Shown piece after piece: positions 43,564-53,193 of a stretch of DNA of 64,000 nt (within the stretch, counting starts at the first letter, position 1; every line of letters starts with the position of its first letter). A program made the position numbers and the translations under genes. Origin of the DNA: a bacterium (GTDB lineage: Bacteria; Hinthialibacterota; Hinthialibacteria; Hinthialibacterales; Hinthialibacteraceae); assembly GCA_016125385.1 (NCBI GenBank), contig WGLV01000022.1:124001-188000 (forward strand), given 5' to 3'. The notes beneath the pieces are model-generated. The model ran no database searches, was not told the DNA's origin, and saw only the letters and a list, made by a program, of their open reading frames with translations.

Positions 43564-45522
43564 TTACCGATTCGTTAGTTTCTCGATAATCGCATCCACG
43601 TCGTAAACGCAACCGCCCCAAGTCCCGCCTCCGGCCTGTTGCAGGGCCGCCCATAATCGCACGCTTTCCGGCAGATTGGGATCGGGGCTCAACGGGGGCG
43701 CCGTCCGCTCCGAGAGAATTTTGGTCCCGTGCTCGGCGCTCCAGTCGCTTGGCTGGCTGCCCGCTTCGCCGATCAGGTTCACGTTGCCCTGCATGGCGTT
43801 GCGGTCGATGCGGATCTCAATCGTGTCGCCGTCGCGAACCTTACCGATCGGGCCTCCCGCCATCGCTTCCGGGCCGATATGGCCGATGCACGGCCCGCTT
43901 GAGAATCCCGAAAAACGCCCGTCTGTCAACAGCGCGAGATGGTGCAGCGCCTTGGTATACTTGATCGCCGAAGTGATCTGCGAGGTCTCCGGCATGCCAG
44001 CGCCCATCGGTCCCCGGCAGATCAGCACGATGACGTCATCGGGGCCGATCCGGTCCGAGCCGGTGGATTTAATCGCGCGGATGGCGTCGAACTCCTCGGT
44101 GAACACCCGCGCCGTCCCGCGTTTAAAGTATACGTTCCCGGGGCAGAGTTCCGCTTCGATGGCGGTGCTTTTCACGACCGATCCTTCCGGCGCCAGGTTG
44201 CCTTGGGGAAAGATAACCGTGCTGGTGAGGCCGCGTTCCGCCGCGGCTTTGGGAGACATAATGATTCGCTCCGGATCGACGCCGTCCTGTTGATACAGAA
44301 TTACCTTGAAGCGCTTCCTCCGCTCCGATCTCTCCCACCAGTCGAGATTTTGTTCCAGCGTCATCCCTGAAACCGTCCTGACGCGCAGGTCGAGCGCGCC
44401 CAGTTCGCGCAGTTGAAGCATCACTTCGGGCACGCCGCCCGCGAGATAGACCTGAACGGTTCGGTAATTTTCCGGCCCGTTGGGCAACACGTCGACCAGG
44501 CGCGGCACGGTGTCGTTAACCGTGATCCAGTCATCCACGGAGGGGCGTTCGACGCCCGCGCAAAAGGCGATGGCGGGCAGGTGCAGCAGCAGGTTGGTCG
44601 AACCGCCCACCGCGGCGTGAACCGCCATCGCGTTGCGAAACGCGCCCGGCGTGAGGACGTGTTCGACGTTCATGCCGTTTCTCATCATCTGGTGAACCGC
44701 GCGCGCCGAGGCGGAGGCCATCTCCAGCCACGCTTCCTCACCCGATGGAACCAGCGCGGTATGCGGCAGCGAGAGCCCCAGCGCCTCGCCAATTACCTGC
44801 GACGAGGCCGCCGTGCCAAGAAACTGGCATCCGCCGCCCGGGCTGCCGCAGGCTTTACACCCCAGTTGCGCGGCTTCCTCCAGCGTGATCTCGCCGTGCG
44901 CGTAGCGAACTCCGATCGACTGCACCGTTCCAGCGTCTTCGCCGTCCTCGGCGGGCAGCGTGACCCCGCCGGGAATCAGGATCGCGGGGCGGCCTTTGGT
45001 CTCCGCCAGCGCCATCATCATGGCGGGCAATCCCTTGTCGCAGGTGGCCACGCCGATCAGCGCGCGCCGGGTGGGCAGCGACCGGACCAGTCGGCCAAAC
45101 GCTTCGGCGGCGGTGTTGCGGTAGGGCAGGCTTTCCATCATCGCGGTGGTTCCCTGCGAACGCCCGTCGCAGGGGTCCGAGCAATAGCCCGCGAAGGGAA
45201 GACAATCGAGTTCTTTCAGCGTTTCCGCCGCCCGTTTGATCAGCAGTCCCAGTTCCCAGTGGCCGGTGTGATATCCCAGCGCGATGGGCGTCCCGTCGTC
45301 GGCGCGCAGCCCGCCCAGCGTGCTGAGAATCAACACGTTATCGTGATTGACCTGTTCGGCGCGCCATCCCATCCCGGCGTTTTCTGTGAGGGCGAATACG
45401 TCGCCGCTGGGGCTGTTGCGCAACATTTCGCCGGTCAGCGGCAAAACGCCTTCCGGACCGGGGGCTTTGCTGCGGATCGAATAGATTGATTCAGGCGCAT
45501 TGAGAAATTCGGGAACGGTCAT
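43564..45522 (-). CDS. yjhG: D-xylonate/sugar-acid dehydratase, IlvD/Edd family (YjhG type)
   Basis: A 652-residue iron-sulfur dehydratase, nearly the length of E. coli YjhG, whose sequence it follows closely: PSGDxFALTENAGMGW, SDPCDGRSQGTTAMMESLPYRN, GVATCDKGLPAMMMALA, CKACGSPGGGCQFLGTAASSQV, GGSTNLLLHLPAIA, LDWWERSERRKRFK, and GGTWGGCVYDVD at the end. Cysteines in SDPCDG, ATCDKG and GGGCQFLG are the cluster ligands. It converts D-xylonate (or a related aldonate) to the 2-keto-3-deoxy acid. The in-frame ATG at about 45522 has AGGAG 8 bases upstream; longer frames lack a site and fail to match the family. Confidence 0.93.
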   Translation of the reverse strand: MTVPEFLNAPESIYSIRSKAPGPEGVLPLTGEMLRNSPSGDVFALTENAGMGWRAEQVNHDNVLILSTLGGLRADDGTPIALGYHTGHWELGLLIKRAAETLKELDCLPFAGYCSDPCDGRSQGTTAMMESLPYRNTAAEAFGRLVRSLPTRRALIGVATCDKGLPAMMMALAETKGRPAILIPGGVTLPAEDGEDAGTVQSIGVRYAHGEITLEEAAQLGCKACGSPGGGCQFLGTAASSQVIGEALGLSLPHTALVPSGEEAWLEMASASARAVHQMMRNGMNVEHVLTPGAFRNAMAVHAAVGGSTNLLLHLPAIAFCAGVERPSVDDWITVNDTVPRLVDVLPNGPENYRTVQVYLAGGVPEVMLQLRELGALDLRVRTVSGMTLEQNLDWWERSERRKRFKVILYQQDGVDPERIIMSPKAAAERGLTSTVIFPQGNLAPEGSVVKSTAIEAELCPGNVYFKRGTARVFTEEFDAIRAIKSTGSDRIGPDDVIVLICRGPMGAGMPETSQITSAIKYTKALHHLALLTDGRFSGFSSGPCIGHIGPEAMAGGPIGKVRDGDTIEIRIDRNAMQGNVNLIGEAGSQPSDWSAEHGTKILSERTAPPLSPDPNLPESVRLWAALQQAGGGTWGGCVYDVDAIIEKLTNR

Positions 45523-45828
45523 CGAAGCGGCTCCTGATGTGTGGGAAAGTGATCGATGATATCGATTGCTGATGCTCCGTAGGATATCGCGTGGAACGCC
45601 GCCGCGGAAACCCCGATGAAATACAAAACCTCCGGCGATCCGGCGGCGTGTGTGTTGCCATGATGTCGCTTTTTTATAGAGGCGCCGATCATTCATCCCT
45701 GTTGAGTAGGCAACCGAATTCCTCGCTCATTGCGAAATGGGGCCATCGGTTTCATGAAAACCGGCGCTATGGTACAGTGCGGTAATCCTGAAATTTCGTG
45801 GATTCATTCCCTCCAGTAAAAGAAGATT

Positions 45829-47331
45829 ATGAAAAAAACACGATGGCTTTATCGATTCGCGCTGCTGATTTTTACCCTGCAATGGGGGCTCACTGCTCAA
45901 GCCGATCGGCTCCCCTGGTTTACAATTCATATCACCGATCAGGAAACCGGCGGGGGAATCCCAATGGTTGAACTCAAGACGGTGAATGAAGTTCGGTTTT
46001 ATAGCGACAGCAACGGAATTATCGCTTTTTATGAACCCGGTTTGATGAATCAGGAGGTCTTTTTTCATATCTTCAGTCATGGTTACAGCACGCCGGAGGA
46101 CGGGTTTGGATACAAAGGAGTGCGCCTTCGCGTGGAACCGGGGGAAAAGGCTGAAATAAAACTCAAACGCGAAAATATCGCCGAACGCCTCTATCGTATC
46201 ACCGGCGAGGGAATCTACCGTGACAGCGTAATGGTCAATGAGCCTGTTCCATTGAAAGAACCGGTGCTGAATGGCGAGGTGATGGGGCAGGACACAGTGG
46301 AGTCCGTCCTGTACAAGGGGAAAATTTACTGGTTCTGGGGAGACACCAATCGCCCTGCTTATCCTCTGGGAAATTTCAAAACCTCCGGAGCTACATCGGA
46401 CCTCCCTGAAAAGGGAGGCCTCTCTCCCGATCGGGGAATCGATCTGCGCTATTTCGTGGATTCCAACGGTTTCTGCAAAGCGATGTGTCCGGATATCGGC
46501 AACCTGATCTGGATCGATGGGCTGATTGCGATAAAAGATCACGATGGCGATGAGCGCTTAATCGCGCATTACGCGGACGTGGTAAGTCTGGGATCCATAC
46601 GGGGACACGGTCTGCTCATTTTTGATGACGAAAGTCAGACGTTCAAAAAACTGAAAGAGTTCAGCCTGGAGAAACGCTGGCAGTGCCCGCAAGGACACCC
46701 GTTTCTTGTAAAAGAAGAGAACGGCGCGGATTACTACTATTTTCCGTCGCCTTTCCCAACGGTACGGGTGGAGGCGGATTTCGACAAGATTCAGGATCAG
46801 TCTCAATATGAAGCCTTCGCGCTTTCGCCTGAAAACAATTCACAAGGTTATGAATGGGTGCATGACGCCACGCCAATGAATTTTGAACGGGAACAGAAAC
46901 TGGTTAAAGAAGGCGTATTGAAAGAATCGGAAGCGCGCTTTATGCCCCAGAATATCGAAGATGGACGGCCTGTGCAAATTCAAGCCAGTTCAGTGTATTG
47001 GAATGACTATCGCGGCAAGTGGATCATGGTCGGCCAGCAGGTGAGGGGTTCATCGTCCTTTTTGGGTGAAATCTGGTACGCTGAATCCAAATATCCCGAG
47101 GGCCCCTGGCGTTGGGCGCAGAAAATTATCACGCACGAAAAATATACATTTTACAATCCAGCTCAACATCCTTACTTTGATCGTAAAGGCGGCAGGATGA
47201 TCTATCTGGAAGGGACATATACCAGAAGTTTTTCCGCCAGTACATACGCCACGCCGCGCTATGATTACAATCAGATCATGTATCGTCTCGACCTGGATCG
47301 CCTCGATCTGAATAAACTGTCACGCGAATAG
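45829..47331 (+). CDS. Secreted DUF4185-like beta-propeller protein
   Basis: A 500-residue exported protein: signal peptide MKKTRWLYRFALLIFTLQWGLTAQA, then a small carboxypeptidase-regulatory-like sandwich (about 30-120: HITDQETGGGIPMVELKTVN). A five-bladed propeller of GH43/DUF4185 character follows (DTVESVLYKGKIYWFWGDTNRP near 155, GHGLLIFDDESQTFKKL, QASSVYWNDYRGKWIMVGQQ, YNPAQHPYFDRKGGRMIYLEGTYT at the end). Conserved catalytic residues of GH43 are not evident, so glycan binding or hydrolysis are both possible. It is divergent from yjhG. A strong terminator follows. Confidence 0.72.
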   Translation: MKKTRWLYRFALLIFTLQWGLTAQADRLPWFTIHITDQETGGGIPMVELKTVNEVRFYSDSNGIIAFYEPGLMNQEVFFHIFSHGYSTPEDGFGYKGVRLRVEPGEKAEIKLKRENIAERLYRITGEGIYRDSVMVNEPVPLKEPVLNGEVMGQDTVESVLYKGKIYWFWGDTNRPAYPLGNFKTSGATSDLPEKGGLSPDRGIDLRYFVDSNGFCKAMCPDIGNLIWIDGLIAIKDHDGDERLIAHYADVVSLGSIRGHGLLIFDDESQTFKKLKEFSLEKRWQCPQGHPFLVKEENGADYYYFPSPFPTVRVEADFDKIQDQSQYEAFALSPENNSQGYEWVHDATPMNFEREQKLVKEGVLKESEARFMPQNIEDGRPVQIQASSVYWNDYRGKWIMVGQQVRGSSSFLGEIWYAESKYPEGPWRWAQKIITHEKYTFYNPAQHPYFDRKGGRMIYLEGTYTRSFSASTYATPRYDYNQIMYRLDLDRLDLNKLSRE

Positions 47332-47386
47332 ATTTTGATTGATACTTTCGTTGGCGTGGCGAAAGCCGTGTCAAAATCTTGATGTA

Positions 47387-47420
47387 AAACGATACCCCCG
47401 GCGAACCGGGGGTATCGTTT
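47387..47420. terminator. Bidirectional terminator, 15-bp perfect stem
   Basis: AAACGATACCCCCGG (47387-47401), loop CGAA, CCGGGGGTATCGTTT (47406-47420). It lies between convergent genes and is flanked by short T-runs on both strands. Confidence 0.88.
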
Positions 47421-47450
47421 CGTAAAACCGTTTAACCGGCTTCCGCTGGA

Positions 47451-48092
47451 TTACTGCCCTTGTCCTGCTTCGGGCGTGGGGACGGCTTCTGGATTCGGGT
47501 TTTTATACAACTCCGACGCGTTGACGGCGATTACCCGCACGAAATCTTCATACGCACCCGCTGCTTTGATCTTGCCCGCGAAAATAAACCGGTCGCCGAC
47601 GGAAAACGTGCTGACCAGTTCTGGTGAAATATTCAGCAGCAACACATAGGGCCTGACGCGATCTCCGCCGTCCATTTCGATTTGCAGCGCCTTTTGACCG
47701 TCATTCATGTCGCGAATCTCGGTGACCTCGCCCGACCAGCCGCCGATCTGCAATCCGTAGATCTTTTTTCCGTAATCGTTCAACTGATCGAGATTCATCA
47801 TATACATGGTTTGCTTCAGCCAGTCGAACGTCGGGCCTTCCTGCGCGGGCGCCGAAGGGGTTAACGATTGAACCAGCGGCGGCATGGCGACCGGAGCGGG
47901 CGTCGGCGTCGCGGTGGGCGGCGCGGGCGTTGCGGTGGCCGCGGGCAGCGGGGTCTCCGTTGGACGCTGGGTCGGGGTCTCAAACTTGATGTCCAGAGCC
48001 GATTGGTGATCGGATGACCCCGAATCTCCACAACCAATGGCGAATAGCGTGACGAATACGGTTAGCGCGAGAGGTGCAATGCGTTTCATCAT
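47451..48092 (-). CDS. Lipoprotein of unknown function
   Basis: A 213-residue lipoprotein: signal MKRIAPLALTVFVTLFAIGC with lipobox FAIGC, so it is membrane anchored. A long proline/threonine linker follows (TPTQRPTETPLP, ATATPAPPTATPTPAPV; residues 35-70). The C-terminal domain (about 85-205) resembles an OB-fold: YGLQIGGWSGEVTEIRDMNDGQKALQIEMDGG, FSVGDRFIFAGKIKAAGAYEDFVRVIAVNASELY. GGAG lies 9 bases before the double ATG. It is downstream of the heparinase-like gene but 146 bases away. Confidence 0.75.
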   Translation of the reverse strand: MMKRIAPLALTVFVTLFAIGCGDSGSSDHQSALDIKFETPTQRPTETPLPAATATPAPPTATPTPAPVAMPPLVQSLTPSAPAQEGPTFDWLKQTMYMMNLDQLNDYGKKIYGLQIGGWSGEVTEIRDMNDGQKALQIEMDGGDRVRPYVLLLNISPELVSTFSVGDRFIFAGKIKAAGAYEDFVRVIAVNASELYKNPNPEAVPTPEAGQGQ

Positions 48093-48238
48093 GAAGACTG
48101 ACTCCATCTTTCATGGGACTGGATTGAATAAAATCGATGCAAATCGGCATCGATACGGTTAACGGTTTGAGAGCCTGTATGTTAACGCGAAATTATACCG
48201 GCGCCAGACACGCTTTCGCGTCGGAGGTTCCCGTGCGC

Positions 48239-50629
48239 TCAATATTCGAATGAAACCCTCTCGCCGCTCCGGCTCAAGGCGCCGATGACGCTTGCCTCGC
48301 CCTTCAGGCCGAGGCCTTCAATTAGCGTCCCCGCGTCGTTCTGCAACAGCAGTTTCGTCTCGCCGTCCGGCGTCGGTACGGTTACGGCGAAGCCTCCGGC
48401 GATCTCCTCGATCGATGGCGTGCGATCCATCGTCTCGGAAGAACGGTAGGGCTGAAAAACGGTAACGAAATTTTGTGTTTCAGAGCGATTTTCCGGCGTC
48501 GCGGTCAGATGATATTCAACCAGTTTGATCCGTTCGCGCGGGGGCGGATCGAACCGGTCGGTTTGTGACAGAGACAGATCGCGCGGCCACAGAAAACTGA
48601 CCTTGCACGCCGCCGCGCCGTTTACTTCCCTCACGTCGAGGGCACTATGAACCTTCATCTCGTTGACGGCGTGCAGCCGCCATTCAAACGAAACTGGCTT
48701 GGGAGCCTTCAGCGTGTCGAATACCACCACGGCGTATGGTTTAATGAATAGAATCCTGCGCGTGAATCGTTCGAGTTTCCCACCGTAAGCCTGACCGGCT
48801 TCGCCTTCCACGTAATCCACGTATTCGCCGGTTTCAAAGCGGCTGATTTCGCCCACGGCGGCGGCGGAGTGCTTGATCTGCCCCTCGCCGTTAATCGTCA
48901 CGCAGTTCGTCGATTTCGTATGCCACATCCAGTTCTGGTGATGGGGGCTGCCATAGATGTCGCGCCGCCCGGTGCGGATAAACAACCGTTCGCCGAACGC
49001 ATAAAGCAGAAACGAGTTTTGCGATTCATACCCGTGACTTTGCGTGCCGAACGGGCTGCTTTTGAAGACGACTTCCACGTTGTCCTTCGCATCGAGCAGG
49101 TTGGTGTTCAGCATGGCCTGTCCCACGCCGTGAAACGCCCGCGATGTCGGCAGGCCGGTGGGCGCTTTGGGCTCGACCTGGGGCAGGGCGCCGCGGATAA
49201 AGCCGATGTAGCCGTTGTCTTCCGTCGGCCCGCCCTGCGTCTCAACGTACCACTCCCAGTACGGATTCCGCGCCTGCGCGGCGAGAATCGACATCAACGG
49301 AACGTTGTTCTCTGATTTACGGTAGCCATTCAGATCGCCGAATCCGCCGCCCTGCGTCCCCGGCGGCATCAGGTAAAGTGGATAATACCCGACTTGCGCG
49401 AAATAGGGTTTTTTGAACGCGTCGATGCCCATCGCCACCCGCATCACGTCGGCCCACCAGGTAAAACGCGCCATGTAACTGTTCCAGTACGAATTCCCCT
49501 CGTGCCAGCCGCCGTCCGAATCGCTCCACACCGGGTAGACGCATTTGAACTCATTCGCCGCGAACCATGCCCAGTCGCCCGCTTCGGGAATCTCGCCCAG
49601 AAACGCGATACCCACCTCGCCGAGAAAATGCCACGCCCGGTTCGCGTGACTTTCGTACGGCGTCCAGAACTGTTTGGGGTACAGGTGGTCGTACATTTCC
49701 TGGCCGCGAATCCGCATGACCGCGCGGCATTTCTCTTTTTCCGCTTCGCTGAGCAGATCGTTCACGAAGGTGTACGTGCGCGAAAAATAATAGTTGTACG
49801 GCATTCCCGCTTCGTCGTTATAACGAAAACCGGTGGCCCCGGTGGGGTTCCATTCGGCGCAGTCCATCAGGATGCGCTTCGCCAGTTGGCCGTATTCCTC
49901 TTTCCCGCCGATCAGCCGGGTAAAGGCGAGTGTGGCGGCGCCGTTGAGCGCGCTGATGGTATAGGTTCGGTTTCCCCACCAGATTTCACGCCATTCCTCG
50001 CTTTTGCGTTCAACATCATCCGGGTAGAGCGGAGGTTCGCTGGTGGGCGGTGGATTCTTGATCAGTTTTTCGCATTGGTCGACCAGGGCGTCGAAACGCG
50101 GCTTGAGATCGCTTTGTGCGCGGCGGCGGTACTCGGCGATCTCTTCGGGCCGCACAAACAGGCGGGGGTGTTCGGTTGGAATCCGCGCCAGCAGATCCGC
50201 CTTGGCGGGCAGCGGAAGTTCATTGGCGCCGGGCGCGATAGTAAAGCGGCGTGGCAGGCTCCATTCAGATTCGGCGCCCTGTTTGTCTCGAAAACGGAAA
50301 CGCCAGTACCATTCGCCCTCCGGCAGGGTTTCCGCCGGTGCGTGGACGTTAAACTCGATACCATCGGCCTGGTAGCCGATGCGGGCAAAATCCTTCTCCC
50401 GGCTGCATTGCAGCTCATATACCGCCGCGCCACGCTGCGGGCGCCAGCAGAACCCGGGAGGCGTTTCATGCAACGTCTCATCCACGGCGGGGCGGAATCC
50501 CCATTCTTTCTCCCGCGCGGGCGTTTCGTCGATTTCGTACGGTGCGGCCGCGTGAATCGGCGCGGCGCCGAGCGATAGAAACAGTGAGACGCATAGAGTG
50601 AATCGGCTCATCATGACGGCGAATTTCAT
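48239..50629 (-). CDS. Secreted heparinase II/III-like polysaccharide lyase (DUF4962 N-domain)
   Basis: A 796-residue exported lyase-like protein. Signal peptide FTLCVSLFLSLGAAPIHA. Residues about 30-130 form a fibronectin-type domain (PPGFCWRPQRGAAVYELQCSREKDF, WYWRFRFRDKQGAESEWSLPRRF). The alpha/alpha toroid follows with HPRLFVRPEEIAEYRRR, ESHANRAWHFLGEVGIAFL, VYPVWSDSDGGWHEGNSYWNSY (conserved tyrosine/histidine region). The C-terminal beta-sandwich has GVGQAMLNTN, SHGYESQNSFLLYAFGERLFIRTG and YVEGEAGQAYGG. This is the DUF4962 + heparinase II/III layout of alginate or uronate-polysaccharide lyases. GGGGAGA precedes the ATG. It starts 15 bases after the CinA-like gene. Confidence 0.88.
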   Translation of the reverse strand: MKFAVMMSRFTLCVSLFLSLGAAPIHAAAPYEIDETPAREKEWGFRPAVDETLHETPPGFCWRPQRGAAVYELQCSREKDFARIGYQADGIEFNVHAPAETLPEGEWYWRFRFRDKQGAESEWSLPRRFTIAPGANELPLPAKADLLARIPTEHPRLFVRPEEIAEYRRRAQSDLKPRFDALVDQCEKLIKNPPPTSEPPLYPDDVERKSEEWREIWWGNRTYTISALNGAATLAFTRLIGGKEEYGQLAKRILMDCAEWNPTGATGFRYNDEAGMPYNYYFSRTYTFVNDLLSEAEKEKCRAVMRIRGQEMYDHLYPKQFWTPYESHANRAWHFLGEVGIAFLGEIPEAGDWAWFAANEFKCVYPVWSDSDGGWHEGNSYWNSYMARFTWWADVMRVAMGIDAFKKPYFAQVGYYPLYLMPPGTQGGGFGDLNGYRKSENNVPLMSILAAQARNPYWEWYVETQGGPTEDNGYIGFIRGALPQVEPKAPTGLPTSRAFHGVGQAMLNTNLLDAKDNVEVVFKSSPFGTQSHGYESQNSFLLYAFGERLFIRTGRRDIYGSPHHQNWMWHTKSTNCVTINGEGQIKHSAAAVGEISRFETGEYVDYVEGEAGQAYGGKLERFTRRILFIKPYAVVVFDTLKAPKPVSFEWRLHAVNEMKVHSALDVREVNGAAACKVSFLWPRDLSLSQTDRFDPPPRERIKLVEYHLTATPENRSETQNFVTVFQPYRSSETMDRTPSIEEIAGGFAVTVPTPDGETKLLLQNDAGTLIEGLGLKGEASVIGALSRSGERVSFEY

Positions 50630-50644
50630 AAGAATCTCCCCGAA

Positions 50645-51943
50645 TTATTGAATGTCCAGCAAGCGGCTGCGCAGTTTGTCCAGCGCCGAGTTCAGCAGGC
50701 GGCTGTGCGAATACTCGCTCGTATCGCGTACCGAAAAACGCTCGGTCATCGCTTCGTCTCCATCCATCAGAACGTACCAGGCGAAGCGCCCGCCTGAATC
50801 TTCAAACGCCTCGCCCACCGCCAGCCCCATCGAGGCGCCGGTCTTTTTTCGGGCTGCGGCCACCAGCGCTTGAGCGCGTTGCAATGGATCGGCGGGATAG
50901 TCGCCGGTCAGGTTCAGCATGTCCCACAGGACGCGATCGTCGGGCGCGACGTACCCGCCCTCGAAGACGGCGGGCGCGCCTTCCGCATGGTACAACGCGG
51001 CAGATACCGCTCCGCCGCTGCCCGCTTCCACCGCCACCAGCGTTTTGTTCTTTTCCGCCAGCAGTTCGATAATGCGTTCTTCCAGCGTCTGCCCCCGATC
51101 TGAATACATGGCGCCGTTGAGATGGACGATCAGCTTTGATTCAAGATCGCGTAGCGTTTGACGTTCTTCCGGCGAATCGCCGGGCATGAAGAAGGTCAGG
51201 TCGACGCGGCCGAATTCAAACAGCGATGAAATCATTAATTCCGGCGGCAGTTCGACGTACTTGTGCAGGGTTTCATCGATCTGCGATTCGCCGATGTTGA
51301 CGAAGCGCATGGTCAGCGAAGCGCCCACGGTATGGATGCCGAATCGTTGCGATAGCCTGGGAATCAGTTCGTTCTTCACCATCGGCTGCAATTCGCGCGG
51401 CGGCCCGGGCATGCAGGCGATGACTCGATCGCCGTCGTCAAAGACGAGGCCCACGGCGGTTCCATTGGGATTGGGCAGATAGTCGCCCCGTTCCGGCGTC
51501 ATCGCCTGGCGGCGCATGTTGGCGCGCAGGTCGTCCTTCGATGACGCGTTGAAACGCCTCATCAATTCCGCGATCACGTCTGGATTCTCTTTCAATGGAA
51601 TCCCGGTGAATCTCGTCAGCGCCTGCCGGGTGACGTCATCGTCGGTGGGGCCGAGCCCGCCGGTGACGAGAATCAGCTTGACCTGGCGGCTGAAGAAATC
51701 CAGCGCGCGAAACAGGTCGTCGTACTCGTCGCCGACGCTGATCGAACCGACGCAGCGGCAGCCCAGCGGCCCCAGCGTGCGTGTGATGAAGTGAGTGTGC
51801 CCGTCGGGATACACGCCGCGTAACAATTCGCCGCCCGTGACGATAATGGCGTAATCCGTGGGCGCGTCGCCGCCCGTCTCCGCCGCCCGCGCGGCGCCGG
51901 AGAATACCATCACTAGAATGAACAGTCCAAATAATCGCTGCAT
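50645..51943 (-). CDS. CinA-like molybdopterin-binding-domain protein with signal peptide
   Basis: A 432-residue protein whose N-terminal domain is clearly CinA/MoaB-type: YAIIVTGGELLRGVYPDGHTHFITRTLGPLG, KLILVTGGLGPTDDDVTRQAL, FTGIPLKENPDVI, PNPNGTAVGLVFDDGDRVIACMPGPPRELQPMV. A C-terminal CinA-like domain (about 295-430; GMRSMG-type SGGAVSAALYHAEGAPAVFEGGYVAPD) follows, related to NMN deamidase. Unlike known CinA proteins, it begins with MQRLFGLFILVMVFSGAARA, a typical Sec signal peptide. ATG 51943 has GAGG 11 bases upstream. It lies between the GH5 and heparinase-like genes on one strand. An extracytoplasmic nucleotide or cofactor-processing role is inferred. Confidence 0.8.
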   Translation of the reverse strand: MQRLFGLFILVMVFSGAARAAETGGDAPTDYAIIVTGGELLRGVYPDGHTHFITRTLGPLGCRCVGSISVGDEYDDLFRALDFFSRQVKLILVTGGLGPTDDDVTRQALTRFTGIPLKENPDVIAELMRRFNASSKDDLRANMRRQAMTPERGDYLPNPNGTAVGLVFDDGDRVIACMPGPPRELQPMVKNELIPRLSQRFGIHTVGASLTMRFVNIGESQIDETLHKYVELPPELMISSLFEFGRVDLTFFMPGDSPEERQTLRDLESKLIVHLNGAMYSDRGQTLEERIIELLAEKNKTLVAVEAGSGGAVSAALYHAEGAPAVFEGGYVAPDDRVLWDMLNLTGDYPADPLQRAQALVAAARKKTGASMGLAVGEAFEDSGGRFAWYVLMDGDEAMTERFSVRDTSEYSHSRLLNSALDKLRSRLLDIQ

Positions 51944-52026
51944 ACCAGACCGCGCCTCGTGAGCGTCCCCGCCGTTTCCAGCGGGGACGGGATTCCGATA
52001 TCCGCCGTGACGGCGTAAAGAATCGA

Positions 52027-53097
52027 TCAACTCGCTTTCAACAGTTCCAGCATCTTGCGGTCGAGCTTGTGCCCGTCGAAGTCTTCATACGCCACATCTT
52101 CGCGTCCGCTGTCGGCGACGCCGAACGCGCCGCGCAGGTTCCATAACGACCAGCCCCATCCCGCGTCTTTCCACAGCGCCGTGCAATCTTTCATCCAGGC
52201 GAGCACGACGTCGTGAGGCGTGCGGTTATAAGCGCCCCACTCGCCGACGTGAACGCCGCAACCTTTCTCTTCCAGCGCCTTCCACGGAGCGATAAACCGG
52301 TCGTACAGCCATTGCTTGTCCTGCTCGCCGCTTTGCGTTTTCAACGGCCAGGTTGGTACGTCCCACTTGTCGGAACCGTTGATCCACGACGCTTTGTAGT
52401 GACTGATCTGGAACGGATTGTATCCGCGCGTGCTTTGCCCGATGCCGAGATCGGCCAGCGACATCACGGGCTTCTGTCCCCAGCTCAGCCCATCGACGAC
52501 GACCAGCCGCTCCGGGTCCGCGGATCGAATCGCTTCCACCGTGGCGGTCATTACTCGCGCGTAGGTCGCTTCGTCGAGGTCGCCCGGCGGTTCGTTGAGC
52601 AGGTCGAACGAAACTTGGGCGCTCGATATGCCCTTGTACCGCTCCGCGAATGATTTCCATTGGCGGGTAAACTGGCGCAACGCCTCATCGTCTTTCCACA
52701 GGTTGAGCGGTTCCTTGGGTGGATTGACGCAATACCCGGGGCCGCGATGCAGATTCAGATTGATATGGACCCCGTATTGCTTGCCGAATTCCACTGCCTG
52801 ATCGATGTGTTTGAGAACGCCTTCATCGTATTCGTCCGGTTTTTCCTGATTCGTCCAGCAGCGGTAATCCATCGGCAGCCGCACAAAGTCGAATCCCCAG
52901 TCTTTCATCCACTGAAAATCGCGTTCTTGATACGGCGCGTTCTGGCGCAGGGTAAACTTCTCCAGCAGGTTAAACCCGCGCCAGCGAGGCAGTTTGGCGG
53001 CGGTGGGTTCGGGCATCCCGGCGGCGAGAATCGAGGTCGGCAGCGCCGACGCGGCGGCCAGAGCGGCGGATCGTTGAATGAACTGGCGTCGTTTCAT
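52027..53097 (-). CDS. Tat-exported GH5 family glycoside hydrolase
   Basis: A 356-residue endoglucanase/mannanase-like enzyme. MKRRQFIQRSAALAAASALPTS is a twin-arginine signal. Family 5 signatures: WRGFNLLEKFT, WMKDWGFDFVRLPMDYRCW, VEFGKQYGVHINLNLHRGPGYC, acid/base glutamate in VSFDLLNEPPGDLD, and nucleophile glutamate in GVHVGEWGAYNRTPHD. WSLWNLRGAFGVADSGR contains the conserved tryptophan. AAGGAACC precedes the ATG. It heads the minus-strand cluster with the CinA-like and heparinase-like genes, pointing to plant or algal cell-wall polysaccharide use. Confidence 0.92.
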   Translation of the reverse strand: MKRRQFIQRSAALAAASALPTSILAAGMPEPTAAKLPRWRGFNLLEKFTLRQNAPYQERDFQWMKDWGFDFVRLPMDYRCWTNQEKPDEYDEGVLKHIDQAVEFGKQYGVHINLNLHRGPGYCVNPPKEPLNLWKDDEALRQFTRQWKSFAERYKGISSAQVSFDLLNEPPGDLDEATYARVMTATVEAIRSADPERLVVVDGLSWGQKPVMSLADLGIGQSTRGYNPFQISHYKASWINGSDKWDVPTWPLKTQSGEQDKQWLYDRFIAPWKALEEKGCGVHVGEWGAYNRTPHDVVLAWMKDCTALWKDAGWGWSLWNLRGAFGVADSGREDVAYEDFDGHKLDRKMLELLKAS

Positions 53098-53193
53098 GAT
53101 GGTTCCTTCTGTTCTGTTGATGATTTATGTGCTATAGCGGAGTTCCAATATATCAAATGGGCCGAACGATGGGATAGAGGAAGGATAAAGATC

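Noticed and set aside
44413-45489. 358-residue open frame antisense to yjhG
   Set aside because: Arginine/glycine/histidine-rich shadow translation; yjhG matches its family over the full length.
52660-53193. Long N-terminal extension of the nitrilase-family gene
   Set aside because: Antisense of the GH5 gene; the family N-terminus and the ribosome-binding site place the start at 53194.
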